This document shows positions 28,334 through 42,600 of a stretch of 64,000 bases of DNA, piece after piece. The stretch lies in NCBI RefSeq assembly GCF_032118995.1, contig NC_092662.1, forward strand, positions 4,960,001-5,024,000, read 5' to 3'. Under the pieces are notes generated by a model. That model ran no database searches. It was not told where the DNA came from and worked only from the letters and a program-made list of their open reading frames with translations. A program made the translations under genes and the position numbers. Positions within the stretch are counted from its first letter, which is position 1, and each line of letters begins with the position of its first letter. Source of the DNA: Asterias amurensis (lineage: Eukaryota > Echinodermata > Asteroidea > Forcipulatida > Asteriidae).

Positions 28334-29145
28334 CCGACTAGCATTTAATCTGCCTGGGGCAGTCGGCAGCAATACTAGTTTGTTCATCCAATTAAGTCCA
28401 CTGTTTGGATAAGAAATTACATAGAGATAACAGGTGTTAGTTGTCGGATGAAAAGGATGTTTTAATCTAGCCTCTTTCATTAATGGAGCTTTTCGATAGT
28501 GAATTCAAAAGAAATTGAATTTGATGGAGATTTTGTTTTTATATTTTGTTGTTATTGCTGTTCAAAATGGCCGCAAGAAAGTGCTACATTTGTGTAAGAC
28601 AGCCTAATGATTGTACAATTTTGTTTGTCAACTAAACTGTTATATTTTTTTACCACTGCACTACTTATATCATACTTCTTTTTGACTACTTCTTACTCTT
28701 TGAGAATATTCAAAAGCATGCCATTTTGCATCTACAGTTTCAGCTAATTTTGGGTCATAATTAACCGTTCATCAAAATTGTTAATACTAATATTATATGT
28801 AAATGATTGACAAGTATATAACACATTTTAAAATTTAGTTTTTAAGAAAACTTGAAATGACGTGTGTGTGTTGTAAGCTCTATACTTTTCTGGATTTATG
28901 AATTTGGCTAAGGTTGTGAAATAAATTTTCTATAAGGGCTATATACATATAATTATAAACAAAAGTCACCGGCTGCCAATGTTAATTCTTCTACTTACGT
29001 ATCTCAAACATAGATGAACATTTTATAGTATAGCAGTACTTCTCGAGAACTATTATTATTTAAGTTGTACATTTGTGTGTTGATGGAAAACACTGCATTT
29101 TTTCCCAAATAAATATCCCATAGAAGAAAATCAATGCCTCTACAT

Positions 29146-29312
29146 GTAGCTACAGGGCAACCTCGGTAGTCAAGTTGGTAAGACACTGCTCTAGAATTGC
29201 AAGGGTTGTGGGTTCGAATCCCACCCGAGTAACATGCCTGTGATATTTTTTCACAGGACTCGGGAAAGTACTGAGTATACAGTGCTAACACACATTGGTG
29301 TATAGGTAAAAC
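29146..29312 (+). mobile_element. tRNA-derived SINE
   Basis: Head GTAGTCAAGTTGGTAAGACA (box A) and GGGTTCGAATCCC (box B at about 29210-29222), then TATTTTTTCACAGGACTCGG and AAAGTACTGAGTATACAGTG. Other pieces of this family are at 14930, 12930 and 42953. Confidence 0.8.
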
Positions 29313-29635
29313 CCAATTTAATATTCTTTATCCCTGATGCAAATATAACATCTCTTAATAAAATCAATGTTTGTTCTCAAAAGAAGCGCTCTGGACTTGA
29401 GCTCTGAGGCTTCTGATCACATACAAAAATAATCTCTCAGAATAAATAATTGTGCTGGTGGAAGTCAGTTTTTAATTCACAAAACAAACCGCATATCAAT
29501 ATATACAAGAATTGTACAAAATATAAATCAACAATTTATAATTGCAATGCACTTGTACAAATGTTTTAATAATCCAGGTGAAGTATTTCAAATGATCTTT
29601 AAATTGTTTTATTTTGCATCCTGAAAGGCTATAAC

Positions 29636-30007
29636 CTAAAGCCATTGGACACTTTCGGAACAGAACAAAAATTAAAAGTTCACAGATTTACAAATAACTT
29701 ACAAGGTTTACAGAAGGTAGTGGTGAAAGACTTCTCTTGAAATGTTATTCCATGAAATGCTTTACTTTTTGAGAAAACATTAAAACCATATCAATTATCG
29801 ATATCGAGATTTACAGATTTATTTTAAACACATGTCATGACACGGCGAAACGTGCGGATACAAGGGTGGGTTTCCCCGTTATTTTCTCCCGACTCCGATG
29901 ACCAATTGAGCCTAAATTTTCAGTTTTTTTTTTTTATATAGAAGTTGTGATACACGAAGTGTGGGCCTTGGACAATACTGTTTGCCGAAAGTGTAAGATG
30001 GCTTTAA
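29636..30007. mobile_element. MITE, family CCATTGGACACTTTC
   Basis: Left end AAAGCCATTGGACACTTTCG; right end AGTGTAAGATGGCTTTAA. Internal blocks match the copies at 3114 and 31428. It falls in the convergent region between DOK and AXDND1. Confidence 0.8.
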
Positions 30008-30688
30008 ATGGATCGTCAGCTCTATTGGATAATCCGGCCCAGTCTGCAATCCACATTTTTAAATATAAATTCAAAACAGATGTGGCAGAGTACTACTCCA
30101 GTAGTTTTTACTTGAAAACTGTAAAATCATGTTATCAATTCCAGAAGGAGGAACATCAGGGTGATTTTTCATTACATTGCAACAAATTTTGCTCACTAAA
30201 TTTGACTATACAATTGAAGCTTGATAAAAACTTTAAATACAGTAAAAATGAAGTTGATATCTGACAAAAATAAAGTATTAGATTTGGACTCCCCCAAAAA
30301 TTGTTATTTTTAATTTTTACATTATCCATTGTTCCTGATTAGTTTTTATCTGGATGACGTGTAATTCATGCACCAATTTGAAAAAAATTACCACACTAGT
30401 GTTGCATATACTTGGCTTTGGACCATAGAAAGAGAACCCTGAGAATGCTAAAATTGACGGGTTTATCACACCACCTGTACAGCAAAATAATCATCATGTG
30501 AGCGCACATGGTGTGGTCATAGGGCAATGATCATGGCGTCCTGTATGGCCAAAAAGGAAATGGCATCAATAAAATTGTGTCTCACAATGAAATCGAGTGC
30601 ATAATGTCGCACTCAGCGTTCTCTGGTTCTATTTCTATGATATGGACGGATTGCTGTATATAAACAATGGCAGAAGTAGATCTTCCAA

Positions 30689-33600
30689 TCACTTGCCCTT
30701 TTTAGAGCGTGATGACCCCCGCGACCCCAAGCCTGACCTCGAAGATGAAGCTTGGGATGGAGGTCGTACCTGCTGCTGTTGGGACGGAGGTCTCCGCCCT
30801 GGGGTTGAGGGTGGGGTGTCTGCCGCTCCTTGCTGCTGCGCACCGGGGGAGGGAAGAGCAGGGGATGTAGAGGAGCTAATTGGCTGAGGAGTGGTGCTGG
30901 CAGCTTTCACCTCACTAGGGATGGTGGGGGTCTCTGCCGCTTTGTCTGGGGTAGGGTTAGGGTTAGGAGTGGCGCTACTCCTCGACAGGGCTCGTAGCTT
31001 CCCTTGGGTGTCTCGGAGCTCATCTTCAAGCTCGGCCATGCGGTCTTCGGCTTTCAGAGCTCGCTCTTCCGTTGCGCTGTCAAAGCAAATAAATGAGAGA
31101 ATAGAATTATTATTGTTAGGCCTAATGGTTTATTTTATTTCAAATCAAAACGCAACCAAAAGGTTTACACCATTCAAAGTTTCTATAAAGTTAAGAAAAT
31201 TGAGATAAACAATAAACGTGTTAGCTGTAAACTACTTTGAATAAACTTACAGTAGCTGGGCTTGTAATGTCTTGACTGCCGTCAGTGCTTCATAGGCTTT
31301 CTCTGTATCAGGAGTAGGGGTACGAGGACCTGCTTCAGCTTGCAAAGCTGCAATACGGGGCTGCAACTGTGGGGTATATCGGAAACAACTCAATGAGCTA
31401 CTCTTAAAAATTGTTTAACATCAAGTCTTAAAGCCATTGGACACTTTCGGTACAGAAAAAAAATCAAAAGTTCACAGATTTACAAATAACTTACAGGGTT
31501 TACAGAAAGTAATGGTGAAAGACTTCTCTTGAAATATTATTCCATGAAATGCTTTATTCTTGATCATGATACGGCGAAATGTGCGGAAACAAGGGTGGGT
31601 TTTCCCCGTTATTTTCTCCCGACTCCGATGACCGATTGAGCCTAAATTTTCACAGGTTTGTTATTTTATATAGAAGTTGTGATACACGAAGTGTGGGCCA
31701 TGGACATTACTGTTTACTATAAGTGTCCAATGGCTTTAACCCTTTCGTGGCCATAAACGGCTTGTACCAAGAATGCCCTTAACGGCGGCAACCAGCTACT
31801 TCCACAAAATCCAGAAAATGGATTTAACATTTGAAAGAGAACAGCAGTGTAATTGAGTTACAGAGGGGGAAGAAGAAAGAGGGATTCACAAGAATTACAC
31901 AAAATATACTTTAGGGATAACATCCACTCAAATGTCTACCTTTGGAGGTGGTCCGTTGGGTTCCTCTAATGAGAGAGTACGTACGTTATCATCATGACCT
32001 ATGGCCTGAACCTCGCTCAAGTTGACCTCTTGACTGAGTGATGACTCTTCTCTTTCTGCAGGGGTCACTGCCACGGAAACCTGCTCCTGAAAAAAAAAAA
32101 CAGACAAACATATATTGATTGTATACATCATAGCAAGGGTACATCAAGTGATGGTTCTAAATTGACATGTACCTATTTGTGCTCGATGTAAAAGGCATAA
32201 ATAAGGGAATCAATGTGTGGTGAAGTGGTGAAGAGGTTTATAACTAGTGGTTTAATCCCAACAAGGCCTGGTTCTTGATAATTTTACCAAGACAAAGTCG
32301 AGGTAAATTATCAAGAACCACTAGTTGAAAACTGATTCAACATACTTCGATTCCCATTCATAAATACCTTTTCGGTCAAAAAAGATCAACACTTGTGGTC
32401 AAAAAGTAAAATAAATGCTAAAATTATAATTTTTCAATGATTTCTTTCAACACAACACCCCTCCAGCTATGAAATGGTATCGCCTAGTGACCTCGGCGGG
32501 TAAACAACTCCTTATAAGGAGATTGCTGTGACATGATGTGGCACAACTCTGTCAGCCATTGCTCTTGACCAATAGGAATGAAGAAACTGTTCCGCTCACA
32601 ACCGGTCATAAACACTGGTCATTATCAAAGGTTTAAACACCCCCACGTGACGTGCTCTCCACCAATATGAATTGAAAATAAAGGACTAAATTTGACAACC
32701 CTGGGTCAAATCGAGAAACGGAAACAGTGGGAGTGGGTTGTCTAGAATGGATCTAGGGTGGCAGTGGGAAAATTTACCTTTTCTGCAGAAGCAGGAGTCT
32801 TGGGTTGTGTCTCTGACAGGACAGTTGGTGCTGGGGTCGCTGCGTCCGAGCCAACAAGCTGTTTGGAAATCAAAGAGACATCATGGAAACAAAAAAAAAA
32901 TGAACTCAGGGCTCAAATTTAGGGGGGGGGGGAACCAACGAGACCCCATGGGTTGGAGCTGTAGTTGAGCATTGTTACTGCACCAGAAATAATTTTAATA
33001 AAACAATATGTCTGTACAGTTTTTAACAAATGAGTAAAAATTTGAGTTTTAAAAAGCAGTAAGAGAAAAAGTACCTATTCTTTTTTCTAAGGGTAGGTAT
33101 ACTTTACAGAATAAATAGATAATTGTGAGACTCAAAGTATTAAAAAAATACGAGACCTCCAGACTTGATGTTCAGTCATTAAGGTCACTGCCTAACGCCA
33201 AAGTCATCGGCTTTGCGGGCCTACATGTAAACTTTGAGCCCTTAATACTCTGCTCGTCTTCAGGAGAAAGCTTGACAATACCTACCTCAGCACCGTCAGT
33301 AACTTGAGAGATTGGTGCAGGCGTCACAGCAACATCGGACGTTATTTCTGTGCTCCCTGGAGTAGGTGCAATCACTGGTACATAGTTTGGATCAAGGCAT
33401 CGGAGATCCTCAACTAGTATTGTTGAAGTGTGGATCCATTCTGCACACTCGCCCTTCATACCGGATGAAAAAAATTACAACAGCATAAAGTTTTGAGGCA
33501 TTGCATGATCATAATAATATCAAAGTCTTATATAGTGCACGTATCTACCAAATAAGGTACTCAAGGCGCTGAGTATATACAAACTTTCAGAAAGATAGGT

Positions 33601-36600
33601 TATTGCAGTGATGAATTTTGAGACCCAATTAGTTAGCACCTTATAAGGGTTTACAAGGTGCTACGGCGCATGAAGCAGCCACAGCCAGGAACACCGAGGC
33701 AACCCTTTCTCTTTTCGATAAGTGCACTGGGTTCTTTAGCGTTAGACAACACATGGGACCAACGGCTTTACGTCCCATCCGAAGGACGAGGCAATGGTAA
33801 AGTGTCTTGTATAAGGACACAAGTGTCACGGCTGGGGATTTGAACCCACACTGCTGATCAGAAACACCAGAATTTGAATTTGGTGATCTTAACCGCTCGG
33901 CCACGACACTTCCACATGTGGTAGCGATGAGGTAGCAATGAGGTAGCGATGGGTGTGTTTTCACGCCTGTTAACAACAGTTGTCATTGGACAGTGACTGA
34001 CCAATGCCCAATGCAACCAAAATGTTATTGGCCAGACTGCGACTACGGCTACGTACCTTGAGTTTCTTTAAATCACGTAGTTCATGATCAGCATCTTCTG
34101 CTCCTTCATCCAGCCTCTTCTGCATTTCTTCAGTCACAATATTGGAACAGCAACTACATGATATAAAATCAAACAGACTTTTCACAATCCTTGCTCAATC
34201 TAGTCGTTCAAACAAACCAATATATTTATAAATTTATAGACCATAGAAGACCAAACTACAAATACACAAATTAAAAGAATTTTATATTCATAATTTTGTT
34301 GTTATTAACTATCTATGAAATTGAGGTGTTTTTTTTCTTTTAACGATCTCATCAACTCACCCTGTAATATAATTTGAGAATCGAGTCAACTTGTCAAACA
34401 TCACTGCAGACTTTTCCTGAATTTGTGGAATGGTGTCTGTGGTCGCCATACTACTCTCCACTGCCTCTAATGGGCTGTCGGGTTGATTGGGTGCCAGACG
34501 CAGCAGCACTTGTATAATCCAATGGACCATTTCTGCATGGAGTGTTGCTACCTGTTGATATCGGGACAAAGATAAATTGTTGCATGGGTAAGAAAGAGCA
34601 GGGGCCAATTTCATAGAGCTGCTTAAGCAAAAAAATTGCTTAAGCATGAAAATAGCTTGCTTATTTTACACATGTTACTGGCCAAAATTTCATGCCATAT
34701 CCTTGCTTGTGACTGGTATTTAGCTGTTGTTCACTAAGCATAACAATTGAGAGGAGTCTTGGCCGATAATCTGATTTTACTAAGCAAGGATTTTGTTTGC
34801 TTAAGCAAAATTTTGTGCTTTTAAGCTTAAAAGCAGCTCTATGAAATTGGGCCCAGAGAATTTTAAAGGCAAAGTATACCTTTGTTTTTTCCATGAACTC
34901 AATTCAGAATTTTGGTCGGAGTGACTCGGGAGCGGCTGTCTGAAATGACGTGACGTACATACCTGTTCAACTAGCTTGGAGTCTTCACTGTCGATCCCAT
35001 TGGTTGTGCTAGACAGCCATTTCTGGGTGCTTCGGAAAACGTCATCCATCAGAAGTCTGTCAAGAAACCAATCAAATCATTCTCTTAATTCAAACCCAAC
35101 ATGAACAGTTCTGTGTTTGTTTGTTTGTTTGACTTGTCTTGTTTTGATCTTTGTTTGATCTGTATTGTGCTATTACATAATTTTAGTATTATGAATTACT
35201 CCCAACCTTTGTTTTGTTTAGTGTGCCCCAGCCTGCAAGCTTTTGCTTTTACGGATGATGCCTCCATACATTTTCAGTCTGAATTGGAACTTACTGCTCA
35301 TGAGGTTTCCTCGCTGCCTTTAGCTCCTCCTTCTGCGTGCTGCCGACGCACTCGGCTGTCTCTGCAATTGTGACTAGCCAATCACTGAAGAGCTCATAGA
35401 GTCGCATCCACTCCCCGTCGATTGGCATAGCGCCCCCGTTTAAGATGGAGTTCAGCTTTGTGTCCCAGCTCTCCAGGGCATTGGCGATTTGGATGAATCC
35501 CTTGGCAGAACCTAGTAGTTCCAGAGGGTAAACAAAAATCAATGAAATAATGGCTTCTGACTGGCACCCCTGAACAAAGATGTTGACAAATAGGGAGACT
35601 GCCATGAATAAATGAATAAAACGCTCCCTGAGCGATAAGTACTCCAAACGCAAAATTAGATTATTTATTTCTCATCAATTAATATGAAATGTCAGACAGA
35701 AATATTTCAAGGGATGTTTTCTACTATCATCAATAGGCCATGAATGTAATTCTGTAATCTTCTCGATTTTTGTTTCTTACCAATTCTGTAGCGTTACTTT
35801 AACATACAATCTTGCTTAGCATATTTACTCACCATTTTCACCGTTTACCCTGATGTGAAACTGCTTGTGCAAGGTATCACACTCCTAAGAATGATGGCAA
35901 AGATAGAAAAACAGAAAAGATTGTTACAATGGTTATGACAATCTTTGCAGACCTTGATGAACAAAATACACTTCTAAGTTACTCCAAAATTACTTTCTTG
36001 ACTGAAAATACACAATTATTCCAAAGTATCCAGCAGGTGTTGTTTCATTTGAAATAAGTGCAATTTTGTATCATGTTGAAGCGATGGTTGAATGGCCAAC
36101 CATTGTGTGAATGCGTGAATTGTTGAACAAAATCTGTCTGACAGCATAAACTCATCACCAAGCGATCATTTTGTTGATTGTATCAACAATAAGGCAGTAT
36201 CTGCAGTATTGTTAAATATATATAATTTTAAGTAAATATAATTCCAGTAAAAGGGGAATACATTATCTGCTGTGAAAATTTAGTTGAAGGAAATTGAAGT
36301 AGAAAGTTATTGTTATTTCTCTGCAAAATGAATTAGCATGCAATGATGTAAGATAAATACACAACATTGTATCCAGTGGCATGAACAGATGGGCCCCAGC
36401 CCTCTCCCTCTCCCTCAAACGAACATATCAAATTCTGCCACTAATTGCATCTGTGGAAAGAACTAAATCTGAAAGGCCGAAAAAGTATGATAGTTTAAAA
36501 ATGTGGGGAAAGGAATTTGAAAATCAAAGTTTAAAAAAAGAAAGATGGAGTATAATTCATTGTTAGGAAAGGAAAATGCAAAGTCGGTGCTTATCAATGA

Positions 36601-39600
36601 AATATACACTAAAATTTACAGTTAAATTAACAGAGAAGTGTTAAAAAGGGGAACAGAGAAATTTAAGAAATTAAGAAAATTGACAATGAGGAAATTAACA
36701 ATTAGCAGAGGCATTTTAAGAAGGCAAAGGTGGACGATAAAAAGCAAACGTTTCTTTGTCAGTTATTTACCTGTTTCACAGCCTGTTTGTATCGTAGCAA
36801 GCATGCAGTGCAATAAAACAATAAGCATTAGAATTCATAACATAAGGGTGCATTTACAAATCGCAAACAAGAAAATTATAGACATCCATTGATCAAGATC
36901 TTTTTCAATATAAAAAAACACACTGCACTCACAGCAAAAATTATACCAATTTGTCATATAAATTTTTGACCATTTAAAAAACTTACAAACTTTGGTTAGT
37001 TTATATCACAGCAAACAATAAGACACTCTCCAAATGAATCTTTGTATTTATAAAGTTAAACCAAGACAAAGAGAACAAAAATATGAAAATGAGAATTTAA
37101 CTGAATGAATGTCTTTTTTTTTAAATGGGGGGGTTGCTTACCGTAAGCACAGAATCGGCGCTTACGGAAGCAGGGAATTATGTGCTTACGGCAAGCATAT
37201 TTCACGGGTTAGCGGCGAATTTTGGCTTCTGCGTTTGCGTACTCCACGTAACTATGCATTCTTTGCTTACGAGGCTAGCACGGAAATTCGGCGCTTGCAC
37301 TTAAGCGGGGAACCGTGATCGTAGCGCAGAATTCGGCGGTAAGCAGAGCCATGAAATTGGGCCCTGCTAGACACAGAAGAATCTTGCCTAGCAAAATCAG
37401 CTAACAGCGAACATTACATAAAGTTTACATTGTCCCGACTGGAGCCCCACTCATCTTTTGGTTAGCAAAGAAGTTAAGCAGTGTTTTCTGCTGAACGGCT
37501 ATATGAAATTGGGCACACAGCAATAATGTTCTCTTTAGAGCTATAACACACACTTTTAGCTACAATGTATAGAACAAAACCCATAGACAAACATAAACAA
37601 CAATTGCATGCAGAAAACATGGCAAACAAGTGTCAAAACATAAACTAAAAAAACTGTTTTAAGGAATATGTAAGCAAAATCTTAGCAGTTTGGGAATTCT
37701 CTAATCTTAATACAAATTCATTCATGCATAATTTCAATGTGACCTTTTACCTCAGTTAGCTGGAGTGAATAGAATAGAGTGCGCATGTTAAACAAAGGAG
37801 AAAATGAAGACAAAAATTATCAATAAAATATGAAGACATCAAAATTAGTTTTGATAAAATACTGAAATAAAAGAGGAAACAAGCTGTTCTGCTGAAAGTT
37901 GTGTGTAGGACAAAGGGGAAAACCAAATGCTGGCAGTTACTTTACATATACAGTGTTAAAGGCAGTAGACACTATTGGTAATTGTCAAAGACCAGTCTTC
38001 TCACTTGGTGTATCTCAACATATGCATAAAATATTAAATCTGTGAAAATTTGAGCTCAATCGGTCGTCGAAGTTGCGAGATAATAATGAAAGAAAAAACA
38101 CCCTTGTCACACGAAGTCGTGTGCTTTCAGATGCTTGATTTCGAGACCTCAAATTCTAAACCTGAGGTCTCAAAATCAAATTCACGGAAAATTACATGTT
38201 TCTCGAAAATTACGTTACTTCAGAGGGAGCCCTTTTCACAATGTTTTATACTATCAACCTCTCCCCATTACTCGTTACCAAGTGAGGTTTTATGCTAATA
38301 ATTATTTTGAGTAATTACCAATAGTGTCCACGGCCTTTAAACAGTATCCTACAAGGTATGCATGGCTAAGTTTTGAAGGATGAGACCTATTCCTTTTACA
38401 TGTAGCACTATTCAATGGTTTATAGGAGGTACTGTGACCAATTATGCAGCCAATCAAACCAGGAAGACTGGAGGCGATTTCCTTCTCTTTAACAAGTAGT
38501 GCACTTGTTTTTTGTGGCAAGCACAACACAACACACAGGACCTACAGCTTGATGTCCCATCCGAAGGACAAAGCAGTTATGCTAAGTATTTTGCTCAAGG
38601 ACAAAACTCTGACGACTTCAGCCGAGTCCAATGCTTTTAACAGCTCGACCTGCCTTTTCAATATTGCTCTACAGTCTATAAGTCTATAGTTTGTATATAC
38701 TCAGCGCCTTCAGTACCTTGTTTGGTAGATACGTGCGCTATACAAGACTTCAATATTATTATTATAAGCTTTACAAATTGAAAACACTTCCACAATTCTA
38801 TCTTTGCGCCTTTCTTACCTTATTCAACTGTAGTAGTCTCTCATGTTCTGGATAATCAGATCCGTTCTCCGGCCGATGACGGTTGAAGATGTGAAGAGCC
38901 ACCTCCGTCCACATCTCCACCTGTTTCTTAATGGTATACATGCCCTCCTCAAAACCCAACAAGATGTCTCCTCCATACTTCTCAACTTCTTTATTCAGTT
39001 GCTGCAGCAAAAGATTAAGATAACAATAATTTCAGCTTTACCCTTTGTAAGTTTTTGTGAGGCTGAGTAGCCATAACCTCAGTTTGTAAGCGTAGGTTTT
39101 TGTGAGCTAACATTAGACAGACATTGTAGGGGGATTTTTAAGTAGGATCTGTACTTGTGGGTAATTTTCGGGTGCACCCACAATGTTTTTAACAGGACAA
39201 ACAAAAGAAAATAGATCATGGATAACACCTGGGGATCAAGCCCACAATGTCTCTATACTTATTATGTCTGAGGCTGAGAAGCTTACCTGCATTGTTAGAT
39301 TTTGTTGGGCTGAGTAGCTAACTGCATTTGTAGGTTTTTGCTGGGCTGAGCAGAAACCTGCATTTGTAGGTTTCTGTAGTGCTGAGTAGCGACCCGAAAT
39401 TGTTAATTTTTGAAGGGCTATTCGGTGTTTGTAAGTTTTTGTGGGCTGAGTAGATACCGGTAATTGTAAGTTTTTGTGGGGCTGAGTAGCTAGACTGCTA
39501 TTAATATTGTCATTCATGGAGTATGTGAATACATACCTCTTCCCATGAGCGAATATCATTATATAACGTCTGAATCATCTCCATCTTTGGTGCTTGGATC

Positions 39601-42600
39601 ACTGTGTGGATGTTCTCACTACATCTGCTATAGGAAATAAAACACAGTTGACAATTAGCAGATTGAACATTCCATTAGTCATTAGATAAAGGTCACAGTG
39701 GTCTAGTGGTTAGACTGCAGGACTTGCAATCATGCAGGACTTGCAATCAGACTGCAGGACTTGCAATCACAAGGTTGTTGGTTTGAATCCTACCAAGCTA
39801 ATCGGTTAGACTGCAGGACTTGCAATCAGACTGCAGGACTTGCAATCACAAGGTTGTGGGTTTGAATCCAACCAAGCTAATCAGTTAGACTGCAGGACTT
39901 GCAATCAGACTGCAGGACTTGCAATCACAAGGTTGTGGGTTTGAATCCTACCAAGCTAATCGGTTAGACTGCAGGACTTGCAATCAGACTGCAGGACTTG
40001 CAATCAGACTGCAGGACTTGCAATCACAAGGTTGTGGGTTTGAATCCTAACAAGCTAATCGGTTAGACTGTAGGGCATGCAATCACAAGGTTGTAGGTTT
40101 GAATCCTACCATGCTAACCGCTGATTTCACAATGGCGAGAATAAGTATTGTTGTCTTGTTTACTGAATAGACCGATCCATTAAGCTCCGCCCCATTGCGT
40201 ATTGACCCATCACAACGTACTGAAGGTCCGACAAATAAGGTCCGACATGCGCGCACGTATCTTGGTGCGCGCGGCAGAGTTGTGCAGAAAGGCATTGGAG
40301 AACCCAACGTGTTCTTGCTCACATGTGCGTCGTGGGCGGAGCCTACTGGATTGGTCTATTACAAGTTCTTGATTAACGTGTCATAATGACAGACGTTAAA
40401 CCAATGTTTGTATCAGAGAGATTGGCTGTTGCCAGATTGGCATTTAAATACCCTTGTTGAGATCTACGGGAGATTATGAAAACAAACAGGTCATGGACAT
40501 ATAAAGTTGCCCCTATCTGCCACACTAAAGGTAAGGTTTGGCGTCAACCAAAAAGGAATGAAATAGTTGTAATTTTCCCTGAAATCATTTTGTGCTGGAG
40601 TGGAGCATGTATGTAAAGGTATTAGGGCACTATTAGAAAGATTATTTTGTGAGATGCTCTGTGATATGTGATTAATCAGTTTGAGTGTGAAGAGTGGTGG
40701 ACATGGTGGATAGTGACTGATGGGTGGGGTGAGTGGCGATGACTTTTTTTCAATGGCAGCCAAGACTTGAATAACCAGTAGTCTGTGCAAGGGGTAACAA
40801 TTTGCTCTCTCATGGAAAACCAAAACTGTGTTCCTAAAAGAAACACTTGAAACTCATGAAACTGTTGAGATCCATGGATACAACAAAATCACAAACAAAC
40901 ATTTGTTTGTTTGTGATTTTTATAAACAAACAAACAAACACTTCAACAACAAAAAACAAACAAAGAAACACTAAGAACTGCGTGAAACACTTCAAGCCTC
41001 TATGGATGATCGCAATCCTAGTTAAGTTGATGAAGCTACTGTATAAACTACACATAACTCATGCATCATGACACACTGCAATCAGAAACCCTGAACAGCA
41101 AAACATCACCTGGATTCTCTGGTAGTAGAGGCCGATACCAGACTGGCTTCCGTCTGAATGCTTGCGATTTAGGACAGATTAGAGTTCTTGTTAGTTTTTT
41201 ATGACTCATTAGTATTAATTTTTTTAAGGAAGAATTGTAAATAAAGAATTTGAGGCATTGCATGGAAGTGTCGTGGCCGAGCGGTTAAGAGCACCGAATT
41301 CAAACTCTGGTGTTTCTGATCAGCAGAGTGTGGGTTCGAATCCCCAGCCGTGAAACTGTGTCCTTGAGCAAGACACTTAACCATTGCTTCGTCCTTCGGA
41401 TGGGACGTAAAGCCGTTGGTCCCATGTGTTGTGTAACGCATGTAAAAGAACCCAATGCACTTATCGAAAAGAGAAGGGGTTCGCCCCGGTGTTCCTGGTT
41501 GTGGCTGCTTAATGCGCCTTAGCACCTTGTAAACCCTTATAAGGTGCTAAATAATTGGGTCTCAGAATTCATCACTGCAATTACCTATCTTTCTGAAAGT
41601 TTGTATATACTCAGCGCCTTGAGTACCTTGTTTGGTAGATACGTGCGCTATATAAGACTTCGATATTATTATTATTATTATAAACATATATTTGGTTTGC
41701 GGTAATACCATGTGTGTGTATCTACTTGCCAGGTAGAGTTTGTTTGTAGAGAACTGTCTTAATTCTACTACCGCGGAGTAGATTGTTCGGGTGTTCGGGA
41801 AACTTCTCAGTTCTGAAAAGAACTGTCCTGCTAATTATTAACTATTACATGGGCGGATGGTATAGAAATAGGCTGGGACTACTACTTTAGCTTTTAGGAT
41901 CGTAATTAACTGTACTACCGCGGAGTCAGTTCTTGGAATGGTCTCAACGTTTTGACTAGCTTGCTCTAGTCATCGTCAGAGAATTGCAATCTTAAACAGG
42001 TGGTTACTTAAGGTAAGCTTCATGGTTTTTTGAGGTTTTCCAGGGTTATCAGAGGAACACATAACCTCTCCTCTTGTTCAAGTCTGCGATTCTCCAAAGC
42101 AAAATCAAATAGGAGACTGGGCCAGTAGGTGGCAGCAGATATTGTGGGTAATTTTCCATTGTTTTTAAGGTATTTAGCATGCACATCATTGAGATAAATG
42201 ATAGATTTGCAAAGTCCGTTTGCCAGTTGCCACCATTTAAAAACTCAGAAAGTTAACACTGAGCTCTCAGTCCAAAACTCTCTGTGTTTAACAGTTTTAT
42301 AAAATTGGGCTCTCTCTCAGGCAAACTGTATTGCTTATTATTGTAATGTCCTTAATAGAATTTGAAGGACTAAGGTGATCATTTGAGTGTTGCATGCTTC
42401 CCAGGTTACACAATAACTTGGGTGTGATCCCCGGCTTCACGGCAGTTAAAAATTATATGGCTTCTGACTGGCATCCCCGAATGAATCTGGAGTTTGTTTG
42501 TTCATTTCCTGCTCAAGCCATCTTTTTCTTGTCCAACCCAAAATAGTTAAAAATTTACCCAAACAGATTCCCTTCAGGCTCATTACTTGATATTTAAAAA

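Larger units (their letters stand above)
26749..30688. other. Convergent 3' region between the DOK and AXDND1 genes
   Basis: The DOK 3' UTR begins here. Plus-strand AATAAA candidates include 28920-28925, with others near 29107, 29357 and 29440, so the 3' UTR may exceed 2 kb. Two MITEs (27952-28333 and about 29636-30007) and a tRNA-derived SINE (29146-29312) lie inside. No conserved coding exon was recognised. A minus-strand ATTAAA near 30310 is a weak candidate for AXDND1 polyadenylation. Confidence 0.5.

Noticed and set aside
29947-30264. 105-codon plus-strand frame between DOK and AXDND1
   Set aside because: It starts inside a MITE end and shows no recognisable domain; likely chance.
30597-30887. 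Plus-strand open frame of 96 codons
   Set aside because: Antisense to the last AXDND1 exon, whose Pro/Ser-rich codons leave the opposite strand open.
37109-37318. 69-codon frame in AXDND1 intron 16
   Set aside because: Lies wholly inside a GCTTAC-rich repeat.
41266-41350. Functional tRNA gene
   Set aside because: The box A and box B sequence is tRNA-like, but it continues into a SINE body and TATTA tail and has sister copies in the window. The other tRNA-like stretches (29146, 43703, 39696, 45535, 54088) were rejected for the same reason.
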